The translations under genes and the position numbers were made by a program. A stretch of DNA of 64,000 nt, taken from contig CALVAN010000003.1 in assembly GCA_944325555.1 (NCBI GenBank), positions 1 to 64,000 on the forward strand. The letters run 5' to 3'. The stretch's first letter is position 1, and each line of letters starts with the position of its first letter. The notes below the pieces were generated by a model. It was not told the DNA's origin and did not search any database. It saw nothing but the letters and a program-made list of their open reading frames with translations. Origin of the DNA: Candidatus Gastranaerophilales bacterium (GTDB lineage Bacteria; Cyanobacteriota; Vampirovibrionia; Gastranaerophilales; Gastranaerophilaceae). Positions 16,032 to 25,338 of this stretch are shown piece by piece.

Positions 16032-17843
16032 ATGGATAAGAAATCTCTCAGTATTAGCACACAAAATAAGTTAATCCTGTTAGGGTTGGTAGTCAGCACT
16101 CTTTTGATTGTCGGGTTGGCTGTTTTTGCTATCACAAATATTCAGGAAAAAATCTCTGAAGTTTACAGAGGCTTTGGCGAAATTGTTACAAAAACATTGG
16201 CTATTGAGAGTGTGGAAGTAACCAAAGATATCCAGGAGTTTGATCGTTTTAATATTTTAAGAAATCATTCACGTTCAATAATCAACAGCAATAATGAAAT
16301 TGCTTTTATCGAATTTAGAGATAACGAAAATAATGTAATTTATTCTACTAAAAATGATTATCCCCAAAGGGCTCAAAAGACTCAAATAACGAGTTTTGCC
16401 CAGATGGTTGCTGATATTGGCGGAGAAAAGATAAATATCGGTAAAGTTACTGTGGGACTTTCTGGCGGTGCATCAAAAGATATATCACACGCCACAAGAA
16501 ATTCTATGCTTGTTGTCTTTACTGTTGCTTGGATTGTATTTACACTTGTGATTTTAATTAATACAATTCTTATTACAAGAGAGCTAAGCATACTGCACCA
16601 CGGCGTAAAAAAGATTTCTACCGGAGATTTTGGATACACTCTGGATGATAAAAACACTTCAGGAGAAATTAAAGATCTTATCCATGCGTTTAATGATATG
16701 TCTCAAAGGCTGCATCAATACGAAGAACAAAATATTGATGAGCTTACTCTTGAACGCAATAAGTTTGAAGCAGTATTGATGAGTATTGTAAACGGTGTAG
16801 TTGTATGTGACAACTTCGACAATGTTGTACTTGTTAATAATGCGGCTAAAAAAATGCTTGAAGTTGAAGATGAGCAAATCCTAAATACAAAAATTCAGAT
16901 GTATTGTGACACAGACGGAGAACTTTGCTTTAAAGAAAAAATCGAACAATTTAAAGATACTCCGCTCGATATTATGGAAAATAAGCCGATTGAATTTAAT
17001 ATAGAAGTCGACGGCAGGGTTATAAAATCCGTTATATCACCGATGTTTTCAAACAATCAGGATTATGTCGGATACGTTATAGTACTTATTGATGTCACAA
17101 AAGAAGTTGAAATTGACAGGATGAAAAGCAACTTCATCTCTAACGTCAGCCATGAGTTGAGAACACCTGTTACTGTCTTAAGGACATACATTGATACTTT
17201 ATACAATCACTCTGATGATTTTGATGAAAAAACAAATAAAGAGTTCTTTGAAGTTATCAATAAAGAAGCCGCAAGGCTGCAAAAAATGGTTAATGATATT
17301 CTTGATTTTTCAAGACTTGAAGCCGGTAATGTAAAGGTTGTAAAAGAGCTGACAAATATTGTTCCGCTTATAGAAGGCGAGTTGAAATCAATGCAGGTAT
17401 TAGCGGAAGAAAAAAACATAACTTTTTCGCTTATCAAAGAGCCTGATCTGCCTGAAATACCAATCAACGCAGATAGTATAGAAAGAGCTTTGAATAATTT
17501 GATTTCAAACGCAATAAAATATTCTCCCGAAAACGGAAGAATAAAGGTTCGTGCAGAAATTGCCCGTGATCCTAATTACATTGAAGTTTCTGTTGAAGAT
17601 CAAGGCTGCGGAATCCCCGAAGAACACCAGAAAAAAATCTTTGAGCGTTTTTATCGTGTGGAAAATGACACTCATACGGTAAAAGGTACGGGTCTTGGCT
17701 TGCATCTTGTAAAAATCACAATTGAAAAACACCATCAGGGACAGGTTTTTGTAAAAAGTAAACCCGGAGAAGGTTCAACCTTTGGGTTCCGTTTGCCTAT
17801 TCACCCCGTAGAGGAAGAACAGGAAGAAAACAAAGAGGTATAA
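16032..17843 (+). CDS. Membrane sensor histidine kinase with HAMP and PAS domains
   Basis: This 603-residue protein has two transmembrane helices (about residues 13-33 and 157-181) that bracket an extracytoplasmic sensor. A HAMP segment and a PAS domain (about 250-350) follow. HisKA carries the phospho-acceptor in SNVSHELRTPV (His near residue 373). The ATPase domain has NNLISNAIKYSPE, EDQGCGIP and GTGLGLHLVK. The layout is like PhoR/WalK kinases. No response regulator is encoded beside it, so the partner must be elsewhere. The gene is convergent with the GNAT gene, with one base between stops. Confidence 0.93.
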   Translation: MDKKSLSISTQNKLILLGLVVSTLLIVGLAVFAITNIQEKISEVYRGFGEIVTKTLAIESVEVTKDIQEFDRFNILRNHSRSIINSNNEIAFIEFRDNENNVIYSTKNDYPQRAQKTQITSFAQMVADIGGEKINIGKVTVGLSGGASKDISHATRNSMLVVFTVAWIVFTLVILINTILITRELSILHHGVKKISTGDFGYTLDDKNTSGEIKDLIHAFNDMSQRLHQYEEQNIDELTLERNKFEAVLMSIVNGVVVCDNFDNVVLVNNAAKKMLEVEDEQILNTKIQMYCDTDGELCFKEKIEQFKDTPLDIMENKPIEFNIEVDGRVIKSVISPMFSNNQDYVGYVIVLIDVTKEVEIDRMKSNFISNVSHELRTPVTVLRTYIDTLYNHSDDFDEKTNKEFFEVINKEAARLQKMVNDILDFSRLEAGNVKVVKELTNIVPLIEGELKSMQVLAEEKNITFSLIKEPDLPEIPINADSIERALNNLISNAIKYSPENGRIKVRAEIARDPNYIEVSVEDQGCGIPEEHQKKIFERFYRVENDTHTVKGTGLGLHLVKITIEKHHQGQVFVKSKPGEGSTFGFRLPIHPVEEEQEENKEV

Positions 17844-17844
17844 T

Positions 17845-18555
17845 TTACATTGCTAGCAGTTTTTCGATATTTTCTTCGGGAAGATACATCAAACCGCTTT
17901 GTAGTTCTTGAGGCAGTTCCCCCCGTAGGTTTGCGGGAGTATTTAAATATTTCTGCATTAAAAGATCTTTTTCTGTATTTGTAAATTTCAGCCCGTTTTT
18001 ATAATAAAAAACAGTCGGCGGCTTGGCATCATAAGCCATAAGATGAATTTTTCCGCCAAAACCGTTTGCTTTACTTTCTTTCACGGCTGCTTTTAATAAT
18101 TCTGTACCTATACCTCTGTAGGGTGAATTTTTTCTTGCCTGATTACGGGATTCCAGAGCAGTTAATTCCATTGAATTATATATATAATCCTTTCCTATCG
18201 GCTTTTTAAAGATTCCCCCCTGCGGTCGGCACAAAGATGCGTAACCGAGTTTATCGGCTTGTTCATTTTTTATATATAAATGAATTTTATTGTCTTTTTC
18301 GAATTTCGTTATATAAGCAGGAGTTTTTTGACCGCTTTCACGATAGGTTAAACAAGTTTTGGCAACAATTTTTTCTGTCGGAAATAGCGTTTTTAAAAAT
18401 TTAGAGTTAATTAAAGTTGATGGAATTTGTTTCCCTGACGCTATGTTAGAACTCTGTTTTTGTTGAGGTATTTGTATTATTTTTTTATAACGAATTGCAG
18501 GGAAAAATTCTTTTGTTTCTTTAATTAAACTTGTTGCGATTTGTGATTGGCTCAT
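17845..18555 (-). CDS. GNAT-type N-acetyltransferase-like protein
   Basis: The 236-residue protein has a C-terminal GNAT-like half. The acetyl-CoA loop is seen as SPYRGIGTELLKAAVKESKA, which matches the Q/RxxGxG/A pattern, followed by the typical FYYKNGLKF strand-helix. The first 100 residues do not match the domain and include a low-complexity stretch (QQKQSSNIASGKQIP). That N-terminal region is of the sort seen in several lineage-specific proteins in this window. No signal peptide is present. The acceptor is unknown. Confidence 0.65.
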   Translation of the reverse strand: MSQSQIATSLIKETKEFFPAIRYKKIIQIPQQKQSSNIASGKQIPSTLINSKFLKTLFPTEKIVAKTCLTYRESGQKTPAYITKFEKDNKIHLYIKNEQADKLGYASLCRPQGGIFKKPIGKDYIYNSMELTALESRNQARKNSPYRGIGTELLKAAVKESKANGFGGKIHLMAYDAKPPTVFYYKNGLKFTNTEKDLLMQKYLNTPANLRGELPQELQSGLMYLPEENIEKLLAM

Positions 18556-18609
18556 ATCGCTATAAAACAGATGAATATTAAAAATTGCTCAGTATCGGGA
18601 AGTAATTGT

Positions 18610-18645
18610 ACAAAAGCAGTACATTTGTTTTTGTACTGCTTTTGT
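18610..18645. terminator. Strong terminator after the 18676 gene
   Basis: A 14-bp perfect stem ACAAAAGCAGTACA / TGTACTGCTTTTGT is positioned to end the minus-strand gene at 18676-19293. Confidence 0.85.
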
Positions 18646-18675
18646 TTCTTAATCATTAGTTGAGTTTTGGATTTG

Positions 18676-19293
18676 TTATTTACCGCTTGCAATAGCATCT
18701 TTAATTACGTTGGGGTGAAGTTGCAAATATGCCTGTACTTCCGCATCAGTCACACTGTTGGTAAGTCGTTCCATTCGAGAATTTTTTAATAAGTTACCGA
18801 TTATACCTTTTTTATCACCATATTGTTCCTGATATTTTTCTTCTGCAATTAAATTTTTTACGTAATCCGGATGTAATGTGAGATAAGCTTTTTCGTCTTC
18901 CGTCATTACATATTTATCATTGCCTGTATCAGCTCCGGCTGTTTCTCCTTCTGTTGCGGTTGTGTCATCAGTTGCATCTGTAGCGTTATTTTTTGTACCG
19001 ATGACTTCAAGCAGTGCGTTCATAAGAGTTTCAAACATAGATGTTATGCTTGTTAATATTCCGGTTAATGGATTTTCCACTTTATCTGTTTCGGTAGTTG
19101 TTGTTTCTTGTGTTGTTTCTTCTTCCGCAACAATTCCGGATTCTTCATCTGTAGAATCTGTGCTGACTTCTGTTCCTGATGCCTTTTCTGCTTCTTTCGT
19201 CGCTAAGGTTTCTTCTATAAGATTCTGTACAAATTCTTTTAATTCTGCAGCACTAAGACCGTTTGAACCAACCCCGTTTACACCGTTTACCAT
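18676..19293 (-). CDS. Low-complexity acidic protein, unknown
   Basis: I do not recognise this 205-residue protein. It starts with a Gly/Asn/Val-rich head (MVNGVNGVGSNGLSAAEL) and has a long Thr/Glu/Ser-rich acidic middle. A short hydrophobic helix (LTGILTSITSMFETLMNALL) follows, then a second acidic Thr/Ala stretch. In the C-terminal third a motif is repeated: AYLTLHPDYVKNLIAEEK and AYLQLHPNVIKDAIASGK. The two copies suggest a small duplicated helical module. It has its own strong terminator. Localisation is not clear. Confidence 0.65.
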   Translation of the reverse strand: MVNGVNGVGSNGLSAAELKEFVQNLIEETLATKEAEKASGTEVSTDSTDEESGIVAEEETTQETTTTETDKVENPLTGILTSITSMFETLMNALLEVIGTKNNATDATDDTTATEGETAGADTGNDKYVMTEDEKAYLTLHPDYVKNLIAEEKYQEQYGDKKGIIGNLLKNSRMERLTNSVTDAEVQAYLQLHPNVIKDAIASGK

Positions 19294-19460
19294 AAATTAC
19301 CATCCTTTCATCAGTTTTGTTTAAACTCCTAATATGTAATCGGTAATAAGTAAAAATTTCTTTATAGCCAAGCTTGTGTTTTTTACAATTTGTTACAAGC
19401 AGTTGGCAAAAAAACTACTTTTCATGTTTTAATTCTTATGTAAAAAATAAGGAAGCACAG

Positions 19461-20003
19461 ATGAAAATTCCATCAGGCGGTAAAAAGGCTTACCAACAGT
19501 TAAAAGAACAACTCAAACAAAAAATTACCCAATCAAAACAGGAAGCGCAAGAGCGCATGAAGCAAGCTGCAGATTATGTTACTCCAAAAGCTAAGGAAAC
19601 AGCCAAAAAAGCAGCAAACTGGGTGGACGAAAAAATAAATGATCCACAGCTGAAGGATAAAGCTAAAAAAGCTGTAGACTGGACATCTGAAAAAATTGAT
19701 GATGCTAAAGATGCATACGAGACGCTTAAGCAAAAATACGCACAATACACTATGGAACCGCCTAAGCTTGATGTTCTTCGCCAAAGAGTTACTGAATTGC
19801 AAAAACAAGTTTTGTTTAAATCAGCATTTTTAAGTGAATTGAAACGCAGAGCTCCTGAACAAACAATGTTAATTTATCAGAGGGAAAAAGAACTGCAAAA
19901 ACTTGAACAGCAGGCACAAATCGCCATTGAAAAATACAATGATTTTGCTGCTAAACAAGCAGTTGCTCAAAGAGCATTTGATGAATTGAACAAAACTATT
20001 TAG
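19461..20003 (+). CDS. Amphipathic-helix / coiled-coil protein
   Basis: The protein has 180 residues from the ATG at 19461, which has an AAGGAAG ribosome site. The first 100 residues are almost pure Lys/Ala/Glu/Gln helix with an 11-residue-like periodicity (ADYVTPKAKETAKKAANWVD, then LKDKAKKAVDWTSEKIDDAK). Such repeats resemble lipid-binding apolipoprotein/LEA-type helices. The second half is a heptad coiled coil (LDVLRQRVTELQKQVLFK). There is no signal or membrane segment. A structural or membrane-surface role is possible; the function is unknown. Confidence 0.65.
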   Translation: MKIPSGGKKAYQQLKEQLKQKITQSKQEAQERMKQAADYVTPKAKETAKKAANWVDEKINDPQLKDKAKKAVDWTSEKIDDAKDAYETLKQKYAQYTMEPPKLDVLRQRVTELQKQVLFKSAFLSELKRRAPEQTMLIYQREKELQKLEQQAQIAIEKYNDFAAKQAVAQRAFDELNKTI

Positions 20004-20026
20004 TATTTTGGAAGATTCTAATAAAT

Positions 20027-20058
20027 AAAGCACCAATCAAAAAACTGACCGGTGCTTT
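20027..20058. terminator. Bidirectional terminator between convergent genes
   Basis: AAAGCACC pairs with GGTGCTTT around a 16-base loop, between the stops of the 19461 gene and the 20076 gene. Confidence 0.7.
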
Positions 20059-20075
20059 GTTATTTGCATAATAAT

Positions 20076-21323
20076 TTAAACAAGATGTGTAACAGCTTCG
20101 TTAAATATCTTTATATATTCTGAATCCTTTTCTTTATCTAAGCTGCCTGTTATTAAAGCTTCCGCGTCTTTTACCTGTTCAGGTGTATGCTCCCATACAA
20201 GTTTTACATCTTTTGGTGCACCTGATATTGTTAAAAGGTCATTGATTGTACTCATCGGGGTTTTTTGTGCATTTTTGATATCTTTTACTCTACTTTTAGC
20301 ATCTTCAACATACAGCTCATCCGGCGAGATTACCTTATCAGTCACAATCTTTTTAACCCTGTGCGGCTGCAATGCTATTTTATCCAATGTTTCTGGATGG
20401 GTGGAAGAAAATATAATCGTTGTGTGATAATCTTCTGCCGCAGCAGACATGATGTCTTTCATTCCTTCTACAATGTTATCCGCCACTTCATTGTGATCAA
20501 TCAATTTATCCATATCTTTTATGTACATGAGATTCCAGTCACCTGTTTGCTGATAATCTTCTTCTGCCTGTTCAAGATGAGCTAAAATATCGTCTCCATT
20601 TTTAATTGTGATAAATTTTCCGTTAACATTGTCTGCAGTCCATTTAATCAGTTCGTCGTTAATATCATTATTTTTGTTGGAAAGCATAATACAGTTTGGC
20701 ATATCAGTCGGTCTGCCTTCTCTTTGTCTTTGGATTAAATCAAGAAGTTTCGGTTTTAGCTGTTTTTCTTTAACATCATTCATTTCTTTTAAATAATTTA
20801 CTTTATGTTCAGAATACTGCTCGGATTTTTTCATTTCTGCAACTTCTTCTTTAAGTTTAATGTTTTGCAAATCAGCTCTTAAAATATCCATTTTTCTAAC
20901 CTGATCTCTTGCTTCATTTCTAAAACCTAAATTTTCAAACTGCACATCAATTTCATTTAATCCAAGCGACATAACCCCGAGGACAAACCTTTCCAGCGGA
21001 TTATTCATATCACAAGTTCCACGTTGACCATTACGGGCAGTGAACTCTCTTAACGGTCTGTTAAGTTTCAAACTGCTGTAAATTTCTCTGTATAAATCCA
21101 ATTTCCATTTATCATCTTTTTCGTTCAATTTTTCTTTAGCAAATGCAATTTCTTTTTGCTCATACTCTCCGGAGGGCAGTTGTACTCCTTTAAAAGAGAT
21201 ATTACGATGAAAAGTATCTCTCTCTAATTGAGTATTATCATTAAATTGGTGTGCAGCATAATTTCTTTTCGAAATTTTATTATTCACAACTATACTGTTA
21301 ATGTTTTGAATTTTGTTAATCAT
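20076..21323 (-). CDS. Degenerate AAA-type protein without Walker A
   Basis: This 415-residue protein is a paralogue of the next two genes. Residues of about 200-330 align with the AAA core of the active member at 22214: MPNCIMLSNKN stands where that protein has its phosphate loop, and NLMYIKDMDKLID stands at Walker B. The loop Gly-Lys-Thr is gone, and Walker B has Lys-Asp-Met-Asp in place of a clean DE. ATP hydrolysis is therefore unlikely. An N-terminal NISFKGVQ motif, shared with other proteins here, follows a disordered head. It is 11 bp downstream of its sister gene and probably co-transcribed. Confidence 0.7.
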   Translation of the reverse strand: MINKIQNINSIVVNNKISKRNYAAHQFNDNTQLERDTFHRNISFKGVQLPSGEYEQKEIAFAKEKLNEKDDKWKLDLYREIYSSLKLNRPLREFTARNGQRGTCDMNNPLERFVLGVMSLGLNEIDVQFENLGFRNEARDQVRKMDILRADLQNIKLKEEVAEMKKSEQYSEHKVNYLKEMNDVKEKQLKPKLLDLIQRQREGRPTDMPNCIMLSNKNNDINDELIKWTADNVNGKFITIKNGDDILAHLEQAEEDYQQTGDWNLMYIKDMDKLIDHNEVADNIVEGMKDIMSAAAEDYHTTIIFSSTHPETLDKIALQPHRVKKIVTDKVISPDELYVEDAKSRVKDIKNAQKTPMSTINDLLTISGAPKDVKLVWEHTPEQVKDAEALITGSLDKEKDSEYIKIFNEAVTHLV

Positions 21324-21333
21324 TTTTCTCTCC

Positions 21334-22212
21334 TTAATTTTTATGTTTATTTAAAATTTTCTTGCCGTAATTAACAAGCGCAGCAATTGCACTGCCTGCA
21401 ATTAAACCTGCTGCTGCATATTTAACAATGCCTGATGTTTTTATTTTAGAATTCTTTAATAACTCCTGATATCTGTCATTGTTTTTATTCCAGTTTTTGA
21501 TGATTTTATCGGTTTCAAAAAATTTGGATTCATTAATTTCATCTATATTAAATACTTTTTTAACCCTGTGAGGCTGCAATGCTATTTTATCCAGTTTCTC
21601 CGGATTTGACGATGAAAAAATTATTGTTGTGTGATAGTCCTCAGATGCTGCAGACATTATATCCTTCATTCCCTCCACAATTCTATCTTCAACCTGACTG
21701 TGATCTATGAGTTTTTCCATATCTTTTATATACATCAATGTCCAGTTTTTGGTTTTTTGAAAATTTTCTTCTGCTTTTTCAATATGCTCGAGTATATCAT
21801 CACCAACCTTAATAGTGATAAAATCAGCTTTGCTGTTTTGACCTATCCAGTTTATCATTTTTTCACTGTATTTTTGATCTTGCCCCTTAATCATCAAGCA
21901 GTTTGGCATTTCTGTGGGTCTGCCTTCTTTTATTCTTAAAACAAGATCTGAAAAATTGGACAAAATTTTATTTCTAAAGTTATAGATATCTGTGTCCACT
22001 TTTGTATCAAGGGCTTTTTTCAGCGATTTTTTTTCTTTTTCAAAAGAGTCATACCCCAGATATGCCCCTGCTGCTGTAAATGCCGGAGTCAGTATTGCAT
22101 AAGGAACAAATTTTTTGTATTTGTTTTCCGGTTTTACATCTGAGGCAATATTATTAAGCGGGATTTTATTTTGTACTGTTTGGATTTCCATTTGTTTTAT
22201 AAGACTTGGCAT
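21334..22212 (-). CDS. Degenerate AAA-type protein without Walker A, membrane-anchored
   Basis: This 292-residue sister of the downstream protein shares long near-identical stretches (HTTIIFSS.NPE.LDKIALQPHRVKK; YIKDMEKLIDHS). It too lacks a Walker A loop (MPNCLMIKGQDQKYSEK) and is probably not an ATPase. It carries hydrophobic segments near residues 34-50 (FVPYAILTPAFTAAGAYLGY) and at the C-terminus (VKYAAAGLIAGSAIAALVNY), so it is likely membrane-bound. It lies one base from the stop-start junction with the active AAA gene upstream. A regulatory or scaffold role beside that enzyme is inference. Confidence 0.7.
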   Translation of the reverse strand: MPSLIKQMEIQTVQNKIPLNNIASDVKPENKYKKFVPYAILTPAFTAAGAYLGYDSFEKEKKSLKKALDTKVDTDIYNFRNKILSNFSDLVLRIKEGRPTEMPNCLMIKGQDQKYSEKMINWIGQNSKADFITIKVGDDILEHIEKAEENFQKTKNWTLMYIKDMEKLIDHSQVEDRIVEGMKDIMSAASEDYHTTIIFSSSNPEKLDKIALQPHRVKKVFNIDEINESKFFETDKIIKNWNKNNDRYQELLKNSKIKTSGIVKYAAAGLIAGSAIAALVNYGKKILNKHKN

Positions 22213-22213
22213 T

Positions 22214-23527
22214 TTATTCCTTTACTTCATTTTTTATGAGCTTATCCATTTCATCGGAATATTTGTCTAAATCATCACGTGTAATATTAGGTTTTGATTT
22301 TTCAATATTTTTTAACACATCTTCTTCTGTCATTTTTTTCTCAGTGCCTTCAAGACAAATATCATCTTTAATTTGAGAAATATTAAAAATACCCTGTTTT
22401 TCTTTTTCTGTTTTGTCCATATAATCTGCAAGTTTTGAGTAATCGAGGTTCTGCTCAACTCTTCCGTTCAGATAATAATGCATGATTTCTGCTTTATTAT
22501 TTAAATCCGGCGGATCCATAGACACTATATAAGGAAATACTGCATTTTCGCCTTCCATTGGCAGCCCGATATTTAACGGATGGTTAGAAGCACAGAACAT
22601 TGTACAATGGTATTTTTTTGAGCAATTTGCAAAAAATTCCGCAAGTTCCGGCAGAATAGACGAATCTTTGTCTGCAACTTTTGTGATTTCGTCGATAAAT
22701 ATAATTGTACGTATGCCTGTTTTTTGAAAGTTTTCTTCTGCTTTTTGCGCCTTTTCTAACAATGTTTTATAAAAAATATTACATCTATCATTTAAATGAT
22801 TGCCCTCAACTTTTGTTCTTATCGGCACAAGTTTACAGCCTGTTTCGTTTGCAAAAGCTTTTGCAAATGTCGTTTTGCCGTTGCCTGTCGGTCCAAAGAA
22901 AAGTACCGCATTAGGCACATTGGCAGGTTCTCCTTTTTGTTCCTTTTTTATTTCAGATATAAAATATCTGTTTAAAACATCTTTTTCTGTATTATAACCG
23001 GCGATTTTTTTAAACCCGTTTGCTTTGGTAAAGCTGCCTTTGTAATCGTCAAACTCGCGGTGTTGTTTTAGTCTTTTATATTCAGGGTCAATATTATTTG
23101 CAGTAACTTTAGTTGCTACCTCATTAGCGATAGTATCAATTTTTTGCACTCTGCTGATATAATCAGACACAGCTTTATCTTGCTTTTTCATAGTCCGGTT
23201 TTTCAAATCAGATTCAAATTTAGTTATATTTCTCAGTGCTTTTTGTGTACGTCTCCACCATGGCAACTCGTTTGCTATTTTTCTTCTGATTTTCATTTCT
23301 TCTGTTATATTTTGAAAATCAATATTAAGTTTATCTATTTCTTCTATGTTGCCGTTATTTAGCAGGGTGTTTATTTTTTTATTTCCGTCAGATATAACCT
23401 TGCCGTTAGGCATTGTATACAAACTGTCCGGATCAATACTTACCGCTTTGAATGAAACTTTATTTGCTGGTTGAGTTCCGTACGTTTTGTTGTAATTGTT
23501 ATTTTTCAAAATACTATTTATATGCAT
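22214..23527 (-). CDS. AAA-family ATPase, lineage-specific
   Basis: The 437-residue protein holds one intact AAA module. Walker A is GPTGNGKTTFAKAFANE near residues 211-227, Walker B is TIIFIDEITKVADKD near 272-286, and a sensor-1-like Asn is in FCASNHPLN. The N-terminal 200 residues start with a short disordered head containing NKVSFKAVS and continue as charged helices. It heads a three-gene minus-strand run whose other two members have lost the nucleotide loop. The target to be remodelled is unknown. Confidence 0.85.
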   Translation of the reverse strand: MHINSILKNNNYNKTYGTQPANKVSFKAVSIDPDSLYTMPNGKVISDGNKKINTLLNNGNIEEIDKLNIDFQNITEEMKIRRKIANELPWWRRTQKALRNITKFESDLKNRTMKKQDKAVSDYISRVQKIDTIANEVATKVTANNIDPEYKRLKQHREFDDYKGSFTKANGFKKIAGYNTEKDVLNRYFISEIKKEQKGEPANVPNAVLFFGPTGNGKTTFAKAFANETGCKLVPIRTKVEGNHLNDRCNIFYKTLLEKAQKAEENFQKTGIRTIIFIDEITKVADKDSSILPELAEFFANCSKKYHCTMFCASNHPLNIGLPMEGENAVFPYIVSMDPPDLNNKAEIMHYYLNGRVEQNLDYSKLADYMDKTEKEKQGIFNISQIKDDICLEGTEKKMTEEDVLKNIEKSKPNITRDDLDKYSDEMDKLIKNEVKE

Positions 23528-23621
23528 TTGCTCTTTCTCCTTTTTGAAAATATCAAATCATATAAATAAATTATTTTGACATTTAATGCGTAGTTTTGTT
23601 ATATTTTTTTACAAACCCAAA

Positions 23622-23643
23622 GGGCGGCAAAAACAAGCCGCCC
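23622..23643. terminator. GC-rich terminator hairpin
   Basis: GGGCGGC pairs with GCCGCCC around an eight-base loop. The minus strand runs into a T-rich tract (TTTTTGT...), so it can end transcription from the phosphodiester glycosidase gene. It also insulates the AAA operon. Confidence 0.7.
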
Positions 23644-23768
23644 AATATTTTTTCCGGAAATAATATACTAATTCTATCTAATAAATCAACAAAAAACATG
23701 TAGAAACAAAATAATTCCAACTTTGTTTAATACTTTTAATAATGCGCCGTTTCATTCTCCTTAAGTGT

Positions 23769-25043
23769 TTACGAATTGTTCTCATCATAAGCTAACCTCG
23801 TCCTTTCTGTTATTGTTAAAGCGTTTGATATCGGTATTCCGCCTTTTTGAGCGGGACTGTTTACGATTCTGCCCTGAACATACATAACTGTTGAGCCGCC
23901 GCCATCAAGGTTCATAGCGTTTATACATCCGAAGGATTTCATCATTCTGGCAAGTTCTCCGAGAGTCATACCGACAGAAGCGTGTTCCCTTCCGTCAACC
24001 GTAACCATTATAAACTCGTTATTTGCGGTATAGCCGATAGCGGTTCTCGGATTTTTGCCGGTGATTGCGTTTAATTTTTGTGCGGTGACATCAATATAAA
24101 CACCGCCGTCTTTAACAAGATAGGGACCGCCGCTTATTATGTGGTCTATGTTTTCCCACTCCGGAGTCATTTTTATATCAAGATTAACTTTTTTGTTCAA
24201 TAAAAAAGCCCCCAGCTTAGATTTGGGACCGGATATTACATATCCGTCCTGTGGAATAGCAACGGGGGCTTGTGATAATGCAGTGACTTTATTACCCTGG
24301 ATTGTTAAGTTGATGCCGTATTTTGGTGCAGCAGGTGACATTTGACCCCACTCAGGAGTGTACATAAGCACAAGTGTTGAAAGAATGCGGGGTTGATTAA
24401 TGTTGTCCACTTTAACATTTTCACGTCCGGTGCTGATTGTTGAGTTAAATTGTACCTGCGCCATTTTAAATTCGTTTTTGCCGATACCCATTGCAACACG
24501 GTTGTGCAAAGGACCGGTGTAAACCTTTTTGTTAATCATAAGTGTGCCTAAGGGGACACCGTTTTGGAACTTAAAATATGTGCCGTTAACTGCGGCGATA
24601 GAATTATTGCGTGAGGCAATAGTTCTGATAGTTGCCCTTTGTTTAAGTTTTGTGGATGCGGATGCAAGTTGCGGAGCGATTTCGATATTCGGGTTGAGGT
24701 TGCGGTTGACTTCTACTATGTTTATTTTTACGGGGCGTTTGTTGATATATTTCACCATACGGATATGCTTAACCCCGTCAGCAATGGTGAGAATCGCCCC
24801 GTTGCGGTATCGCTGTCGCAGCATAGATTCCCAGCGTTGTTTTTCCTCTGTCAGACTCCTAGTCTGCTCCTCGACCTGTTTTATATTCGCTCCTGTATTA
24901 ATTGCTTCGTCCGCATTTGCAAAAAGATTATTGTTAATCAAAAAAGACTGAGAGCAAAATACGCTCAACAATACAGTAAAGTATAATGAATGATTAATCA
25001 TCTTTCTTATACTTTTGTAATTGTAGGCTACTGTAATGCTCAT
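23769..25043 (-). CDS. Phosphodiester glycosidase-family (NAGPA) exported protein
   Basis: This 424-residue protein has an N-terminal signal or anchor helix (about residues 17-42), then a Gln/Glu-rich coiled segment, then a NAGPA/phosphodiester-glycosidase domain. Family marks are AAVNGTYFKFQNGVPLG, NPRTAIGYTANNEF, VTVDGR, the C-terminal MNLDGGGSTVMYV, and a final NALTI. Bacterial members act outside the cytoplasm on phosphodiester-linked sugars such as cell-wall glycopolymers. The gene stands alone, with a terminator downstream. The start is the first ATG; a later Met15 is possible. Confidence 0.88.
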   Translation of the reverse strand: MSITVAYNYKSIRKMINHSLYFTVLLSVFCSQSFLINNNLFANADEAINTGANIKQVEEQTRSLTEEKQRWESMLRQRYRNGAILTIADGVKHIRMVKYINKRPVKINIVEVNRNLNPNIEIAPQLASASTKLKQRATIRTIASRNNSIAAVNGTYFKFQNGVPLGTLMINKKVYTGPLHNRVAMGIGKNEFKMAQVQFNSTISTGRENVKVDNINQPRILSTLVLMYTPEWGQMSPAAPKYGINLTIQGNKVTALSQAPVAIPQDGYVISGPKSKLGAFLLNKKVNLDIKMTPEWENIDHIISGGPYLVKDGGVYIDVTAQKLNAITGKNPRTAIGYTANNEFIMVTVDGREHASVGMTLGELARMMKSFGCINAMNLDGGGSTVMYVQGRIVNSPAQKGGIPISNALTITERTRLAYDENNS

Positions 25044-25338
25044 AATGATTAACTCTTTAGTTTATCCTTTCTACTACTATTGTAACACATTTGAGTAAGC
25101 ATCTCAATTGTTAATGTAACTTATTTTTAAAAAACCAATCACAAAGCAGGTTTTGAGCTTAATATTTTGTAATACTTTTAAAAGGACTAATTCCCTCAAA
25201 AAGCTTGCTATATTTATTTATGGTAAGAAGTACACTTAATCAAGATTTTATAAAATAGCATAATCGAACTAGCCCGATAGTATAACAAATGTTTTAAAAA
25301 TTTATGCTCTAATCATGCAAAAGAGAAAGGAGCTATTA
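25044..25338. promoter_or_regulatory. Divergent promoter region
   Basis: This AT-rich region separates the glycosidase (minus) from rubrerythrin (plus). TATAAC near 25280 and TATAAAATAG near 25249 are the best plus-strand -10 candidates. I see no gene or obvious peroxide-repressor box. Confidence 0.35.

Noticed and set aside
23678-23785. 35-codon minus-strand frame (MRTIRKHLRRMKRRIIKS...) overlapping the end of the glycosidase gene
   Set aside because: AAGGAGA lies inside it, but only two bases before an internal ATG. Length and overlap make it too weak to call.
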